A program made the translations under genes and the position numbers. From positions 111,960,773-112,024,772 of the forward strand of contig CM055265.1 in NCBI GenBank assembly GCA_029237695.1: a stretch of 64,000 bases of DNA. Direction: 5' to 3'. The stretch is from Conchocele bisecta. Taxonomy: Eukaryota > Mollusca > Bivalvia > Lucinida > Thyasiridae. The notes under the pieces are model-generated. The model did not search any database and was not told the DNA's origin. It was given only the letters and a program-made list of their open reading frames with translations. Numbering within the stretch: the stretch's first letter is position 1; every line of letters begins with the position of its first letter. This document shows, one piece after another, positions 53,799-64,000 of the stretch.

Positions 53799-54317
53799 AA
53801 TGTCAAGCTTGAGTTTGTGAATAATTTCATCCTAAGTTCGTGCGACAGTACTAATTATTGTGCAGAGACTGACACAAGAGAGCAAACGTTTACTGGAAGT
53901 ATGTTGGTGCCACAAAAAATAAGTGCGGGTTTTACAAAGACATGTAGATCTCTACAACAACAACACAAAAGTTTCTGAAAACTATAGTTTGATTTTCGAT
54001 AAATTTTAGGCCTATGCTTTTTACAAATCTTAGTTGCAGCCAAATTTGTAGTAAGTAATTACTTAGACTATTTTCATGCAAGATAACATAGGACAAGGAT
54101 TATCTGTCAGCTTTATAACAATAATAGTAAACTAGAAAATGTGTTCATAGAACACGGATGCGACGTCACGTGGGGCTAATGTATTGTACTGGGATATAAA
54201 CGCAAATACGTTGAATGGGCGATTCCATTATGAATTTAAGGACAGTGTAAATATTATGTTTTTGACGTGCTCAAGCAGTCACGTCACGTCTGGAGACATT
54301 TTCTTGTCTGGACCATC
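53799..54317. other. Unique, with a solo G-type helitron 5' end
   Basis: At 54130: AACTAGAAAATGTGTTCATA + 'gaacacggatgcgacgtcac', the 5' hairpin of family G, followed by unrelated sequence rather than the G core. The rest is unmatched. Confidence 0.45.
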
Positions 54318-54509
54318 TTAACCCTTAGACCGCTACGCACAACAATTGTCATCTGCTGTTACTTTTATATCTTACCTTATTTCTCAGTAAAAACATGTTT
54401 TCACAGCACTTTCCATGTTGTAAATTATTCTAAAGTGCTGTTAAAGCATGGTGATAACACTGGAAAATAAACAGACGACAAAAAATTAAGACAGCGGTGA
54501 AAGGGTTAA
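54318..54509. mobile_element. TTAA MITE-1, copy l (centre deleted)
   Basis: TTAACCCTTAGACCGCTACG to 'gcggtgaaagggttaa'. The two inner arms are shortened ('cacagcactttccatgttgt', 'aaagtgctgttaaagcatgg'), so the element is about 190 bp. Confidence 0.75.
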
Positions 54510-54890
54510 GTTGAATAGCGTGTGCAATATTTTAACAAAACTTCGCACACGCATACAAGATATTGAGTCAAAGGTGTGTCGCACGCAAGAATGACTATTC
54601 TAGCATCACTAATTTGGATAATTTCATCGCTATTTTTTTTAGTTATCGCTCTTTTTTCTTTTCTTTTTCTTATTTCTTGTCCGGAGCAGAAGTTGAATAT
54701 CGTATGGAATATTTAAAAAAAAAATTCACACATTCATATATATCGTGTCAAAGATTTCACTTTTGGAGTTATGTCCATTTGTTTCCTTTTACATAGGATG
54801 TTTACAGCCTGTGTTATAGTTTCGTTCGTGTGAACCAGATCGAAGGACTACTTTTTGTGGAGATTCGGATGAATATTTTCAACGACCTGT
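54510..54890. other. No recognised feature
   Basis: AT-rich with T- and C/T-rich runs; no match and no gene. Confidence 0.45.
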
Positions 54891-57276
54891 TTATAGCTCG
54901 CCTGCACGAAGTGCAGAAGAGCTTATGGCATACCCCCGGCGTTGTCGGCGTCAGCGACCACAAACTTAAAGGTACATGCCCACTCAGTAGGCACATAATG
55001 TTATTTATACAAGAGACATCATCTGAGACATTTTCTGACAAAATAAGCATTCATTCACCATTACCCCATGTATTGAGTGGCATTATTATACATTTCATAT
55101 CAGAAGTAAATTTCCATACTGATATCAGGGGCGATGACCGTTTCCTTAAAATGTTAACGGACATTACTATTTATCCTCTGTATTTACTTTTTTGATGTGC
55201 AATTATCATACTTTATAATATGTTGAAAATATTATTTTTTTCAGGTGACGCATTTAATTAGTATAAATAATTAAAAAATAGTATGCCTCATTTGCATATG
55301 AAAATAGCCTGATACCACCACGCGTCACTATCAGTAAAATAAATATTTCTAAATGATTACCGGTATATCTGTATATCGTGCAGTTGTAACTTTTAGAACT
55401 GGTGGAATAGTGACACAATTATACACTTATTTAAGTCCTATAAAGAACATTTTGTGACTACTGAGTGGGCATGTACCTTTAACGTTGGGGTAAATCTCAC
55501 AAACTTAGCACATTCATAAACTTAACGTCGGTGTAAATGTCTTATAACATCTGTTTCCTTTCATGGAACACCTTGCTATTTCATACATGCATTCCTCAGG
55601 TGACCCTCTATCATGCTGTAGCAAATCCATGACCCAGCACTAAAACCCTTACCTCAAGGTCAAGGTCACAAACTTAGCACATTCATAAACTTAACGTTGG
55701 GGTAAATGTTGTGTAACTTATGTTTATTTCCAGGGAACACCTTCATATTTCATACATGCATTCATCTGATGATACTCTAACATGCTATAGCAAATTCATG
55801 ACCCACCGCCCACCCCTTACCCCAAGGTCACAAACTTAGCATATTCATAAACTTAACGTTGCGGTAAATGTTGTGTAACTTCTGTCTGTTTGTTTCCAGG
55901 AAACGCCTTCATATTTCATACATGCATTCATCTGATGATACTCTAACATACTAAGCACATTCATAAATTTAACATTGGGGTAAATGTCTTATAACATCTG
56001 TTTCCTTTCATGGAACGCCTTCATATTTCATACATGCATTCATCTGATGATATGCTATGGTGCTATAGCAAATCCATGACCCACTGCCCACCCTTACCCC
56101 AAGGCCAAGATCGCAAACTTAGCATGTTCATAAACTTAACGTTGGGGTAAATGTTGTGTAACTTCTGTTTATTTCCAGGGAATGCCTTCATATTTCATAC
56201 ATGCATTCATCTGATGATACTCTAACATGCTATAGCAAATCCATGACCCATCGCCCACCCCTTACCCCAAGGTCACAAACTTAGCACATTCATAAACTTA
56301 ATGTTGGGGTAAATGTTTTATAACATCTGTTTCCTTTCATGGAATGCCTTAATATTTCATACATGCATTCCTCAGATGATCCTATATAATGCTGTAGCAA
56401 ATCTACGACCCACCACCCAACCCTTACCCAAACTTAGCATGTTCATAAACTTAACGTTGGGGTAAATGTTGTGTAACTTCTGTTTATTTCCAGGGAACGC
56501 CTTCATATTTCATACATGCATTCATATGATGATACTCTAACGTGCTATAGCAAATCCATGACCCACCGCCCACCCTTTACCCCAAGGTCACAAACTTAAC
56601 ACATTCATAAACTTAACGTCGGTGTAAATGTCTTATAACATCTGTTTCCCTTCATGGAACGCCTTGATATGTCATACATGCATTCCTCAGATGACCCTCT
56701 ATCATGCTGTAGCATATCCATGACCCACCACTCAACCCTTACCCCAAGGTCACAAACTTAGCATGTTCATAAACTTAACGTTGGAGTAAATGTCTTTTTA
56801 TAACTTCTGTTTCTTTACAGGGAACGCCTTGATATTTCATACATGCATTCATCTGATGATCCTCTATTGTGCTACAGCAAATCCATGACTCACGCCCACC
56901 CGCCCCCACAACCACACCTTTCCCCAAGGTCACAAACTTAGCACTTTCATACATGCATTCCTCATGTGAATAGCTATCATGATGTAGAAAATCACCAATT
57001 TAGTGCATTCACAAACTTAACGTTGGGTTACATTTTGTATAACTTCTGTTTTCAGGGACTGCATTGATATTTCATACATGCATTCATCTTAATATGCTAT
57101 ATCATGCTTTAGCAAATCCACGACCCACCTTCAACCACTGACCCCAATGTCAAGGTCCACCGCACACCCTTTAACCCAAGGTCATGTTATAGTATTCATG
57201 TTTTTTATACAACTGTGCCAAGTTTGAGTGAAGGCTGCCAACAGGCGAGCTTCGTTGTCTTCTGACAACTCTTGTT
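54891..57276 (-). mobile_element. Helitron-like family K, complete, interrupted by L
   Basis: Minus strand. It starts AACAAGAGTTGTCAGAAGAC at 57276 (palindrome gttgtcttctgacaac at 57254-57269), then 'gaagctcgcctg'. About eleven core units of about 165 bp ('cataaacttaacgttggggt' on the + strand, 'catttcatacatgcattcat', 'gcaaatccatgacccacc') run down to about 55483. The low end has 'cggcgttgtcggcgtcagcg' (GACGCCGAC tract), hairpin 'ctgcacgaagtgcag' and 'tttatagctcgcctg'. AGCTCGCCTG at one end is the complement of CAGGCGAGCT at the other. Element L splits the last unit. Confidence 0.8.
54966..55482. mobile_element. TTAA element L, copy 3, nested in K
   Basis: TTAA at 54966-54969 and 55479-55482. 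Removing L with one TTAA rebuilds 'cacaaacttaacgttggggt', the exact phrase present in the neighbouring K units. The family's TTAA duplication is thus shown within this window. Inside: 'ccaccacgcgtcactatcag' and 'gaactggtggaatagtgaca'. Confidence 0.85.
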
Positions 57277-57410
57277 AAATTTCACATTGACACCAGTGTG
57301 TTGAAAATAACCTGTGCAATATATTTATTTGAAGAATTAAACAACCGAAAATCTCATTGCGTATATTACGCTCTATTTTATAACAATATGTGGAATTATT
57401 GTGTTGCCCA

Positions 57411-58963
57411 TTAAGGACCTGTTCTATACATGATCATCGTTTAATTTGAAGATAATTGCTTCGTAAATATGATAGAATATATGTATAACATATATGTGAA
57501 TACTGCCTTGTTACTGTATCCTATACGGCACATTGAATGGCCAAGTCGGCCGGCCATCTTTGTGTGTTCCAGCCATCAGCCAGTTTCACCTGTTCTGCCG
57601 TTTGACAAAGAACTCAAAATGTGAAGTAGAACATATGGTATAATGTAGCTAATCACATGTAGAAAAGCCAGGAGAACAGACTCCTATCAATTATATTACA
57701 CCAAACTGTAAAATATACCCTCATACACAGAAAAGCGTACAGTGTATCACTTTTACCTGGCTGGCCAACCACACAACACATACCATATATACCCACAAAA
57801 CACACCATATATACATGTACCCACTACTGTACTCTGTTATTAGCTATCAAATCCAGTGATATGTAAGCAGTTACCCGAGTGTTTTGTCCCTGGTGTCTAC
57901 TCACCTGCTATGTGAGTAGATATGGCTTTATCTATGTATAATGTGTACACTGACAATAGGCAGTGCATCAGATTGAAAAGTTTACGCATCAAAATTTATT
58001 TGGAGATTGATGGGAGAAATGCTCAGATATCTCGTCTTTTGTACAGTTTGCTGGCATTATATTTGTAGCTTGGCATTGTCACATCTGTCTATTATGTATT
58101 TCACCAGATTTTATTTGGTTTACTGTCATATTATTTGCTGTATGTGTCAAACGCACAAAGTGGTGAAACTGTATGATGGCTTGTACATACAAAGATGGCT
58201 GAGAAAGCAACTCAATGCTCCATATAGTATACAGTAACAACACCATATTCACATATGTTATATTCATATTGGTGCAATACATAATAGACACATATGACAA
58301 CGGCAAGCTATAAATATTATGCCAGCAAATTATACAAAAGACGATATATCTGAGCATTTCTCCCATCAATATCAAAATAAATGTTGATGTGTAAACTTCT
58401 CAATCTGATGCGCAGTCTATGTTATTGTACATGCTACCATAGGTAAAGGCATATGTACTTGCATAGTAGGTGAGTAGACACCAGGGACAATACACTCAGG
58501 TAACTGCCCACATGTCACTGGATTTGATAGCTAATAACAGAGTACAGTAGTGGGTATATAATATGGTATGTGTTGTGTGGTTTGCCAGGTAAAAGTGACA
58601 CACTGTGCGATTTTATGTGTATGAGTTATTTATAATGGTGATTCATGTTGTAAAAAAACACAGGCACAAACCTGTCCAGAAAACTGACATAATTTACAGT
58701 TTGGTGTAATATAATTGATAGGAGTCCGTTCTCCTAGCTTTACTACATGTGATTAGCTACTTTATATCATAATTATGTTCTACTTCACATTTTGAGTTCT
58801 TTGTCAAATGGCAGAACAGGTGAAACTGGCTGATGGCTGGAATGCACAAAGATGACCGAGTAACGAGGCAGTATTCACATATATGTTATACATATATTCT
58901 ATCATATTTACGAAGCAATTATCTTTGAATCAAACGATGATCAGGTATAGAACGGGTCCTTAA
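57411..58963. mobile_element. 1.55 kb foldback element with TTAA ends
   Basis: Left TTAAGGACCTGTTCTATACA, right complement 'tatagaacgggtccttaa'. The arms pair over about 700 bp: 'atcatcgtttaatttgaaga' with its complement near 58935, 'acctggctggccaaccacac' with 58580, 'gggagaaatgctcagatatc' with 58350. The non-paired centre, 58112-58262, holds a further diverged copy of a stretch of the right arm near the end ('tgtcaaacgcacaaagtggt', 'gtgaaactgtatgatggctt'; compare 58801-58850). The open frames here are arm sequence. No transposase. Confidence 0.8.
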
Positions 58964-59202
58964 GGTTTTGTACCTATCCAGTTGGCAGGTTTTTCTAGCA
59001 GGATTGCTGCTCAAACGCTAATCAAAATAGAATAACGTATCGTTGTCACAAAACATCTCACTCGGGCACCAATGCATTACAACGTACCCTCTCGGTATGT
59101 CATACATTGACCACAGCCTGCAAACGTTTATTCATCCAATAATGTATTGTTAGAGGGAATTACAAACAGTGTATGTATGTATGTAACTGATAATGTGTAT
59201 AA
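58964..59202. other. No recognised feature
   Basis: A (TATG)n run of four units at 59172-59185; otherwise unmatched. Confidence 0.45.
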
Positions 59203-59379
59203 CATCACAGGCCCGTAGCCAGGGGTGGTCGGAGCGGTCGGACAACCCCCCCTACCAGCCTTGAGGTTCACTTTTTTAGCCTTGAGGTCCACTTTTTTAG
59301 ACCCCCATAGATACTTCAGACCCCTTGAGCCTTCGAAACGACCCCCCCTTCAAACAGGTCTGGCTACGGGCCTGCATCA
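59203..59379. mobile_element. CAGGCCCGTAGCCAG MITE with 5 bp repeat
   Basis: CAGGCCCGTAGCCAGG at 59208 and CTGGCTACGGGCCTG ending 59374. catca lies directly outside both ends. The interior is mostly C/T-rich with two 'gccttgaggttcactttttt' type phrases, not palindromic. The TIR is hAT-like in form, but an 8 bp duplication is not seen. Confidence 0.65.
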
Positions 59380-59734
59380 TCGGTATTTTACAAAATAAAA
59401 AAGCTTACCTTCTATGTATTTTTTGGAGTGTAATTGTAAGATAACCATTTTTACGCCTTATCTTATTACGTGTATAAATGGGTTATGTAAAATTGTACTC
59501 TGTATTTCTGGTTACATGTTACGCTATTATAAAGGCATAACATAAAACTAACACAATCATGCGATATATTTAATTGCATCACTACATCATGTATATCTTT
59601 GCTATATATACATGTAGTACAGGACAGTGTACTGTAGCATATTAAGCAAAGACATTCCGAACATATATAATTTTACATGTAGCAAAATAGTTTGGCCCCC
59701 CCAATAATTGAAATGCTCCTACGCCTAAGAGTAG
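59380..59734. other. No recognised feature
   Basis: AT-rich, no match. Confidence 0.5.
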
Positions 59735-59825
59735 TGTGATTATATTAAAATTTTGACATACCCAATTGCTTCAGAAATGATGAAGTGACAATACTCGATT
59801 TACTAATTCCTTATCTGGAGCCCTG
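59735..59825. mobile_element. CAGAGCTCC-type MITE (N), terminal fragment
   Basis: 'gtgtgattatattaaaattt', 'acccaattgcttcagaaatg', 'ctaattccttatctggagcc' + 'ctg'. Outer quarter only. Confidence 0.65.
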
Positions 59826-60051
59826 ATACTGTTCCAAATACTTTATATTTGCCATTTGTCTTTAGTACAATATATATATATTCTTAAATTATTAAAGAAA
59901 TGTTGTTTCAAAATATGTATAGAGTATGTATATATAGCAATTTATGGAATAAGTAGAATTAATTCCCTTGAATATTGTTATACTGGCAAATCACATTACA
60001 TCCACAGATGAGAGTAGAGACCCTGGGCATTTAACTGTTTCAAAATATGTT

Positions 60052-61025
60052 TAGGGGCAATCCGGGAAAACACGGACATAGGAAAAATACGGACATCCAT
60101 TGATGTAACGTGTTCCCTGCACAAGTAATGTCATTTTCATTATTGTTTGTCCATTTAGCCCTTTTCAGGTAATTTCCCGCGAATGCGGCACATGCGGCTA
60201 TGAGGTACACCCATATCAATGACGTCATACGCTTACTTTAGTGATGCTATACACACAACCTTTTCCAAATGACTGACTTTCAAATGTCGTAAACATTGTC
60301 GTAAACATTTTTGGGCGGAGAAAATATACTCAAACTGGGTATACCTTTTGAATGTGTTTCGTGAATTTTATTCCTGCCAATTATTCCTGAATCAATAACA
60401 CTATTCATTTACACAATTGGTAACAGAGATATTACAAAAAATATAAAATAATGACACTGTCCGTATTAAACCTATCGTATTTTGATGGTCGTAAAACTAT
60501 GGACAATCCTGTCCGTATTTTAACATATCAAAATAGCATTCTGCAGTAAGTTCGAGTCTGCATGCATATATTTTAATTAAATGATTGTAAGTTATACACA
60601 CTTATTAAATTAATTACTAGTGAGTATAGTCTAAAACATTGTAATTTTTAAAAATCTTTTTTTGTCCATATTTATCCTATCATAATTTGCTATGTCCGTA
60701 ATTTGCCGAATCTATGTCCGTGATTCCCCGGTCAGTGTCCGTATTTCACCGTTTTCAAGTATCTTCAATTATATGTAAAAGTCGGGGTTTGAACGACCTA
60801 AATTCCCGGTCCGTGTCCGTATTTCACCGTTTTCAAGTATCTTCAATTATATGTAAAAGTCGGGGTTTGAACGACCTAAAGCACTGAATTTGAAATACGG
60901 ACTAATTATTTTGGACACCCTCCAGATCAGCATAGACCGATATTATATTGCGACATACATCGGTATTATGAACACAAACATCAGCATCTCCAGAAAGTTG
61001 GCCGTATTTACCCGGATTGCCCCTA
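60052..61025. mobile_element. TA-flanked 970 bp TIR element
   Basis: TA + GGGGCAATCCGGGAAAACAC at 60052 and 'gtatttacccggattgcccc' + TA ending 61025. The interior repeats 'gtccgtattt' in both orientations and has a 78 bp tandem duplication (60729-60885). Longest frame is 64 codons with no motif. A Tc1/mariner or pogo-like derivative is inferred from the TA; no transposase. Confidence 0.75.
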
Positions 61026-61346
61026 CCCCACCCACCAAATTTTGCTGATTGTCCGAGTGTACGGACACACTTGTGCGATCTAGAAATAATGACACTGTAT
61101 GCGAATCAAATATTAGACTACCACGATAAACCGTCATCTTGAATATTCTCTAATAATAACATGACATCGATCAATATAACCACAATTACCTGACTTTCTT
61201 CTAATTACTTTTTTTAGCTCAACTTTACAACCATATTGCTTCCGGAAAACTAGTGCGCATGCCCATATTGTTGTTGTAATTGAAACCCAGGCGCTTATTT
61301 TTCGCCTCACCGCCCGAGGAATCACTACATCGACACGGAAATATAA
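61026..61346. other. No recognised feature
   Basis: No repeat match and no convincing exon. Confidence 0.45.
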
Positions 61347-61568
61347 ATGTGGTTGTGACTAGAGAAATTGGGCTTATGGGTTTTGTGTCCAGTGTACATG
61401 GTGTAGCTCCTGATCCAATAGCACACTCTTGTAGCCTGATAACGAGTGATTCTGCTTGTTAGAAGCATGACGGTTTTTTCATTAATGGAATGGCGTATGC
61501 ACAGACTGATCCGGATCTACACTGATGATAAATCCCACAAGCCCAATGTCTCCATTCACGGCCACAAA
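61347..61568. mobile_element. TGTGGYTGTGA TIR MITE, complete
   Basis: Left 'tgtggttgtgactagagaaa' + 'ttgggcttatggg'; right 'cccacaagcccaatgtctcc' + 'attcacggccaca'. 33 bp TIRs with about 5 differences. Centre 'tgtagcctgataacgagtga', 'gcacagactgatccggatct'. It gives the ends for fragments at 25331, 37936, 41129, 48120 and 51692. Confidence 0.7.
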
Positions 61569-62148
61569 TATCTTCACAGATGACTTGTAGGGCCGAATTT
61601 CTCACTGGACATGACAAATAAGGAAGTTTATCTGCGTATTTGTGAGTTGCCTCACTTGTCATCTTCTGTTCGTAGCTAGATGACAATCGCAACGTTTCCG
61701 TCCATGGTTTATGCTGACCCCCTAAACGTTTTTGGAGTATCATTGAAAACATTGTTTCGGTAGGTGAAAACTGTGAAAAGAAAACATATAACAAAATGCA
61801 CTTTTCGCAACATGACACCACCAAATTTGAGCACGGTATCAATGATGTAAATACCAACACATTGGTGGTATATCTAGAAATGTATTTTCGCTCTAATCGT
61901 ACCAGAGTGTCATTAATTAACTAGTAAATTATACTCATGAGTTTCAGGAATGTATTGCGTGCAATCATTTAATTGATATGCTGCCTATCCTCTTGGCCAT
62001 TTCACAGCGAGACAACCAGCAGCTGACTAAGAGGACATCTGGTATTGTTAATTAACGGAACACGTAATGTCCCTGAACTAAAGCCACTCATTGTGCAACT
62101 TGCTGGAAAAAGGGACTGCATGAATCATAATGTGTCAGACGATCGTAG
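61569..62148. other. No recognised gene
   Basis: A 133-codon minus-strand frame overlaps this stretch and the MITE before it; its right-hand part is the MITE TIR, and I see no known domain. I do not call it. Confidence 0.4.
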
Positions 62149-62149
62149 A

Positions 62150-62195
62150 TCCTGATCAGACTGTGCATGCAGTCTGATCAAGAGCTACGATAGTC
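62150..62195. mobile_element. 'gatcctgatcagactg' hairpin
   Basis: 'cgtagatcctgatcagactg' / 'cagtctgatcaagagctacg' around 'tgcatg'. Core hairpin of the MITE group; no outer ends. Confidence 0.55.
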
Positions 62196-62648
62196 ACAAA
62201 CCAGAAGAGCCAATATCTTTATGCTATTGATCGCTCTCGCCGACTGCAAGGGGTGATTTTGGTACCCAAGTTGAATTTGACAGCTGGTGGCTCAAAACTC
62301 CATGTGTACTTGGTTTATCCAATATCCATATTGGCTCAATATGAAACATTTTTCCGTGTTAGGTCATCTGAGCTTAAAGTCCAGTATAAGCTATTGTTAT
62401 CGGTTTTCGGACTTCGCCGACCGTCGTTCATCAGGTAGCGTTTTCTCCTCCTGAACCTCTGGACTGTTGTTGGCTGAACTTCACAAAGATGATCTAATAT
62501 GAATGAAGTGTTTTCAGATTTGTTAAATGGCTGTCGTCGCATAATCAAAGATGTCCGACGTAGAAGAGAATGCCATTTTTTTTTCTTCAAATGATAGACA
62601 GTCTTTGAGACGAAACTAGGTAGACATTATTCATAATCAATGTTCTTT
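62196..62648. other. No recognised gene
   Basis: Frames of 61 and 84 codons overlap on opposite strands with no motif. GC is slightly higher than around it. A diverged exon cannot be excluded, but nothing positive supports it. Confidence 0.35.
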
Positions 62649-62900
62649 CAGTAGCCTATTTCATCAACATTGCTAAGTTCACTTTGAGGGAGCTATTTTA
62701 AATTTAATGATAAATTTATTAATTTGTATTATATTGAATTATTACATTATCACAGCCATTTTTGCTGTGATAATGTAATAAATTCAGTATAATAAATCTG
62801 CATATTTTTAATCATGGAATATATGCAGTCGTTAGTTCTATATGAAATCATGCATTTCGGGGAAAATAAATGTTTGCAATTTTGATGAAATCGGCTGCAG
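62649..62900. mobile_element. CAGTAGCC palindromic MITE, copy 2
   Basis: CAGTAGCCTATTTCATCAAC; centre 'tattacattatcacagccat' / 'gctgtgataatgtaataaat'; right end 'gatgaaatcggctgcag' (decayed). It lacks the inner 'aaagtatacttt' pairs of copy 1 on the right arm. Confidence 0.7.
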
Positions 62901-62993
62901 ATGTGACAGTTATATCAAATCAACACTGTTGGTGAGACGACACTATGGTGAGACGAACCCATCCATGGACTTCGAGTAACGATTATCAAAATG

Positions 62994-63242
62994 TCAACCC
63001 TTAGACCGCTACACACAATAAGTGTCGTCTGCTGTTGCTTTTATATCTTGCCTTATTTCTCAATAAAAACATGGTTTGACAGCCCTTCAGAATCATTTCC
63101 AATGGAAATGATTCTGAAGTGCTGTCAAAGCATGTTGTAAATTATTCTAAAGCTCTGTCAAAGCATGTTTTTAATGATAAAAATGGAAAATAGAAAATAA
63201 ACAGCAGATGACAACAAATTAAGATAACGGTGTAAGGGTTAA
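62994..63242. mobile_element. TTAA MITE-1, copy m
   Basis: Left tcaa + CCCTTAGACCGCTACACA, right 'aacggtgtaagggttaa' (63239-63242). The central palindrome is followed by a second 'attctaaagctctgtcaaag', as in copies a and j, so a MITE-1 subfamily with a repeated inner arm exists. Confidence 0.75.
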
Positions 63243-64000
63243 ATTTATGGTGATCGCGTTGAACCAATTGTCAATATAAACTTGTCTGGTTGATATTTGT
63301 CATTATTAGGGGTGCGGATTGTTGGGTCTGTCACCTTTCACTTATAATCACCATTGCAGACGAATATTTTTCGAGTATAAATCCGCAAAATTGCAAATGA
63401 TCATATTGTCTTTTTTCTGTCAACTGCAGACGTCTTCACATTCACTGCCGGACCGATGCCCAATTAATGTGGATTGTATATGAATGAATCATTTTCACAC
63501 AATTTAAATTGGGCATAAAACGATGTCCGCCAGAAAAAATAAGTTAAACCGGTTTAATTAACGGGCGGTATTCTAGAAATGATAAACAACACTAAATAAT
63601 CTTATATTATTTTATTTTAAAATGGCGCATGCGTATACATGGATTTGATATGTGTGGTCAAATATGGATCCGTTTTCATTCGGTCTAAAAGGTACTAAAC
63701 TTTATTAAATTTAATAAATGACTATATCAAAACATGTGATATTTCCATACGGGACATGCCATGCGATTTTTGTACTTACGAATATGTGCGATATCTCATT
63801 GAAAAATATTTACAAAATTTACGGTATTTCCCGTAAATGACGTCGAAAGAATTTGCATAGCAAATTCGGAATACTATTCATAAATATCACAATTTCAGTA
63901 AAACGAATACATAAAGAATAGCACATGTTCTTAGGCACAAAATAGCTGGTCTCATACCTGTGTGGCTGGGACTTGAGATGAATGTATGTATGGTCATCGT
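63243..64000. other. No recognised feature
   Basis: AT-rich with scattered CpG; no repeat match, no exon. An octamer-like ATTTGCAT near 63852 is noted without functional claim. Confidence 0.45.

Noticed and set aside
58007..58375. Paired frames with near mirror translations
   Set aside because: Arms of the 1.55 kb foldback read on opposite strands.
61459..61860. 133 codon minus-strand frame
   Set aside because: Its C-terminal part is a MITE TIR and no domain is recognised; splice sites would be needed to rescue it.

Overview
The window is animal genomic DNA, most likely from a bivalve mollusc. That assignment rests on repeat style: helitron-like elements of the Pearl/HINE type with tandem cores and a (GGAC)n tract, a 'ggtgtttaac' SINE-like repeat, and many palindromic MITEs. 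These agree with what I know of bivalve genomes, but I could run no search. I see no complete protein-coding gene, rRNA, tRNA or CRISPR array. Every open frame is 159 codons or less, and the longest ones lie inside tandem repeats or palindromes. It reads as AT-rich intergenic or intronic sequence packed with non-autonomous transposons.

Four layers make up the window. (1) Helitron-like tandem-core elements, called families A to M here. Most start with AACAAGAG or AACTAGA, then a short palindrome and a 7-12 base motif; next come tandem 160-440 bp core units, a GGAC/GTAC-rich tract, and a 3' end carrying the reverse complement of the 5' motif, a hairpin and a short A-rich tail. Copies lie at 245-508, 4385-6020, 12085-14099, 14928-15372, 19385-23024, 24745-25197, 25609-27032, 27543-27995, 28587-31750, 33152-33985, 41521-43907, 44271-44690, 50052-53035 and 54891-57276 (minus). 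(2) TTAA-flanked palindromic MITEs that look piggyBac-like: MITE-1 (13 full or partial copies plus an adjoining half copy), MITE-2, MITE-3, a 0.5-0.6 kb element L (3 copies) and a 1.55 kb foldback at 57411-58963. (3) TA-flanked or hAT-like short TIR elements: pogo-like 'CAGTGAAACC', 'CAGAGCTCC', 'GGGGGCCGTTTC', a 970 bp 'GGGGCAATCC' element and others. (4) A SINE-like repeat of about 300 bp with a GGTTCGATCCC box (11 copies), and a 2.1 kb minisatellite of about 31 bp units at 35368-37530.

Nesting is heavy and often exact enough to define target sites from internal 'empty' copies: D inside M (12729-13914, empty site near 42737), F inside G (20515-22349), H inside a SINE (25609-27032), L inside K (54966-55482, empty site in neighbouring core units), and MITE-1 inside an I-like end (10761-10974, empty site near 16195). 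The most interesting signal is modular. Unrelated cores share the same end plan, and at least one pair of end sequences (family A) is attached to two unrelated cores. Two loci carry the same scrambled B composite. Whether this reflects known Helentron/HINE biology, as I expect, or something further can be settled by genome-wide alignment.
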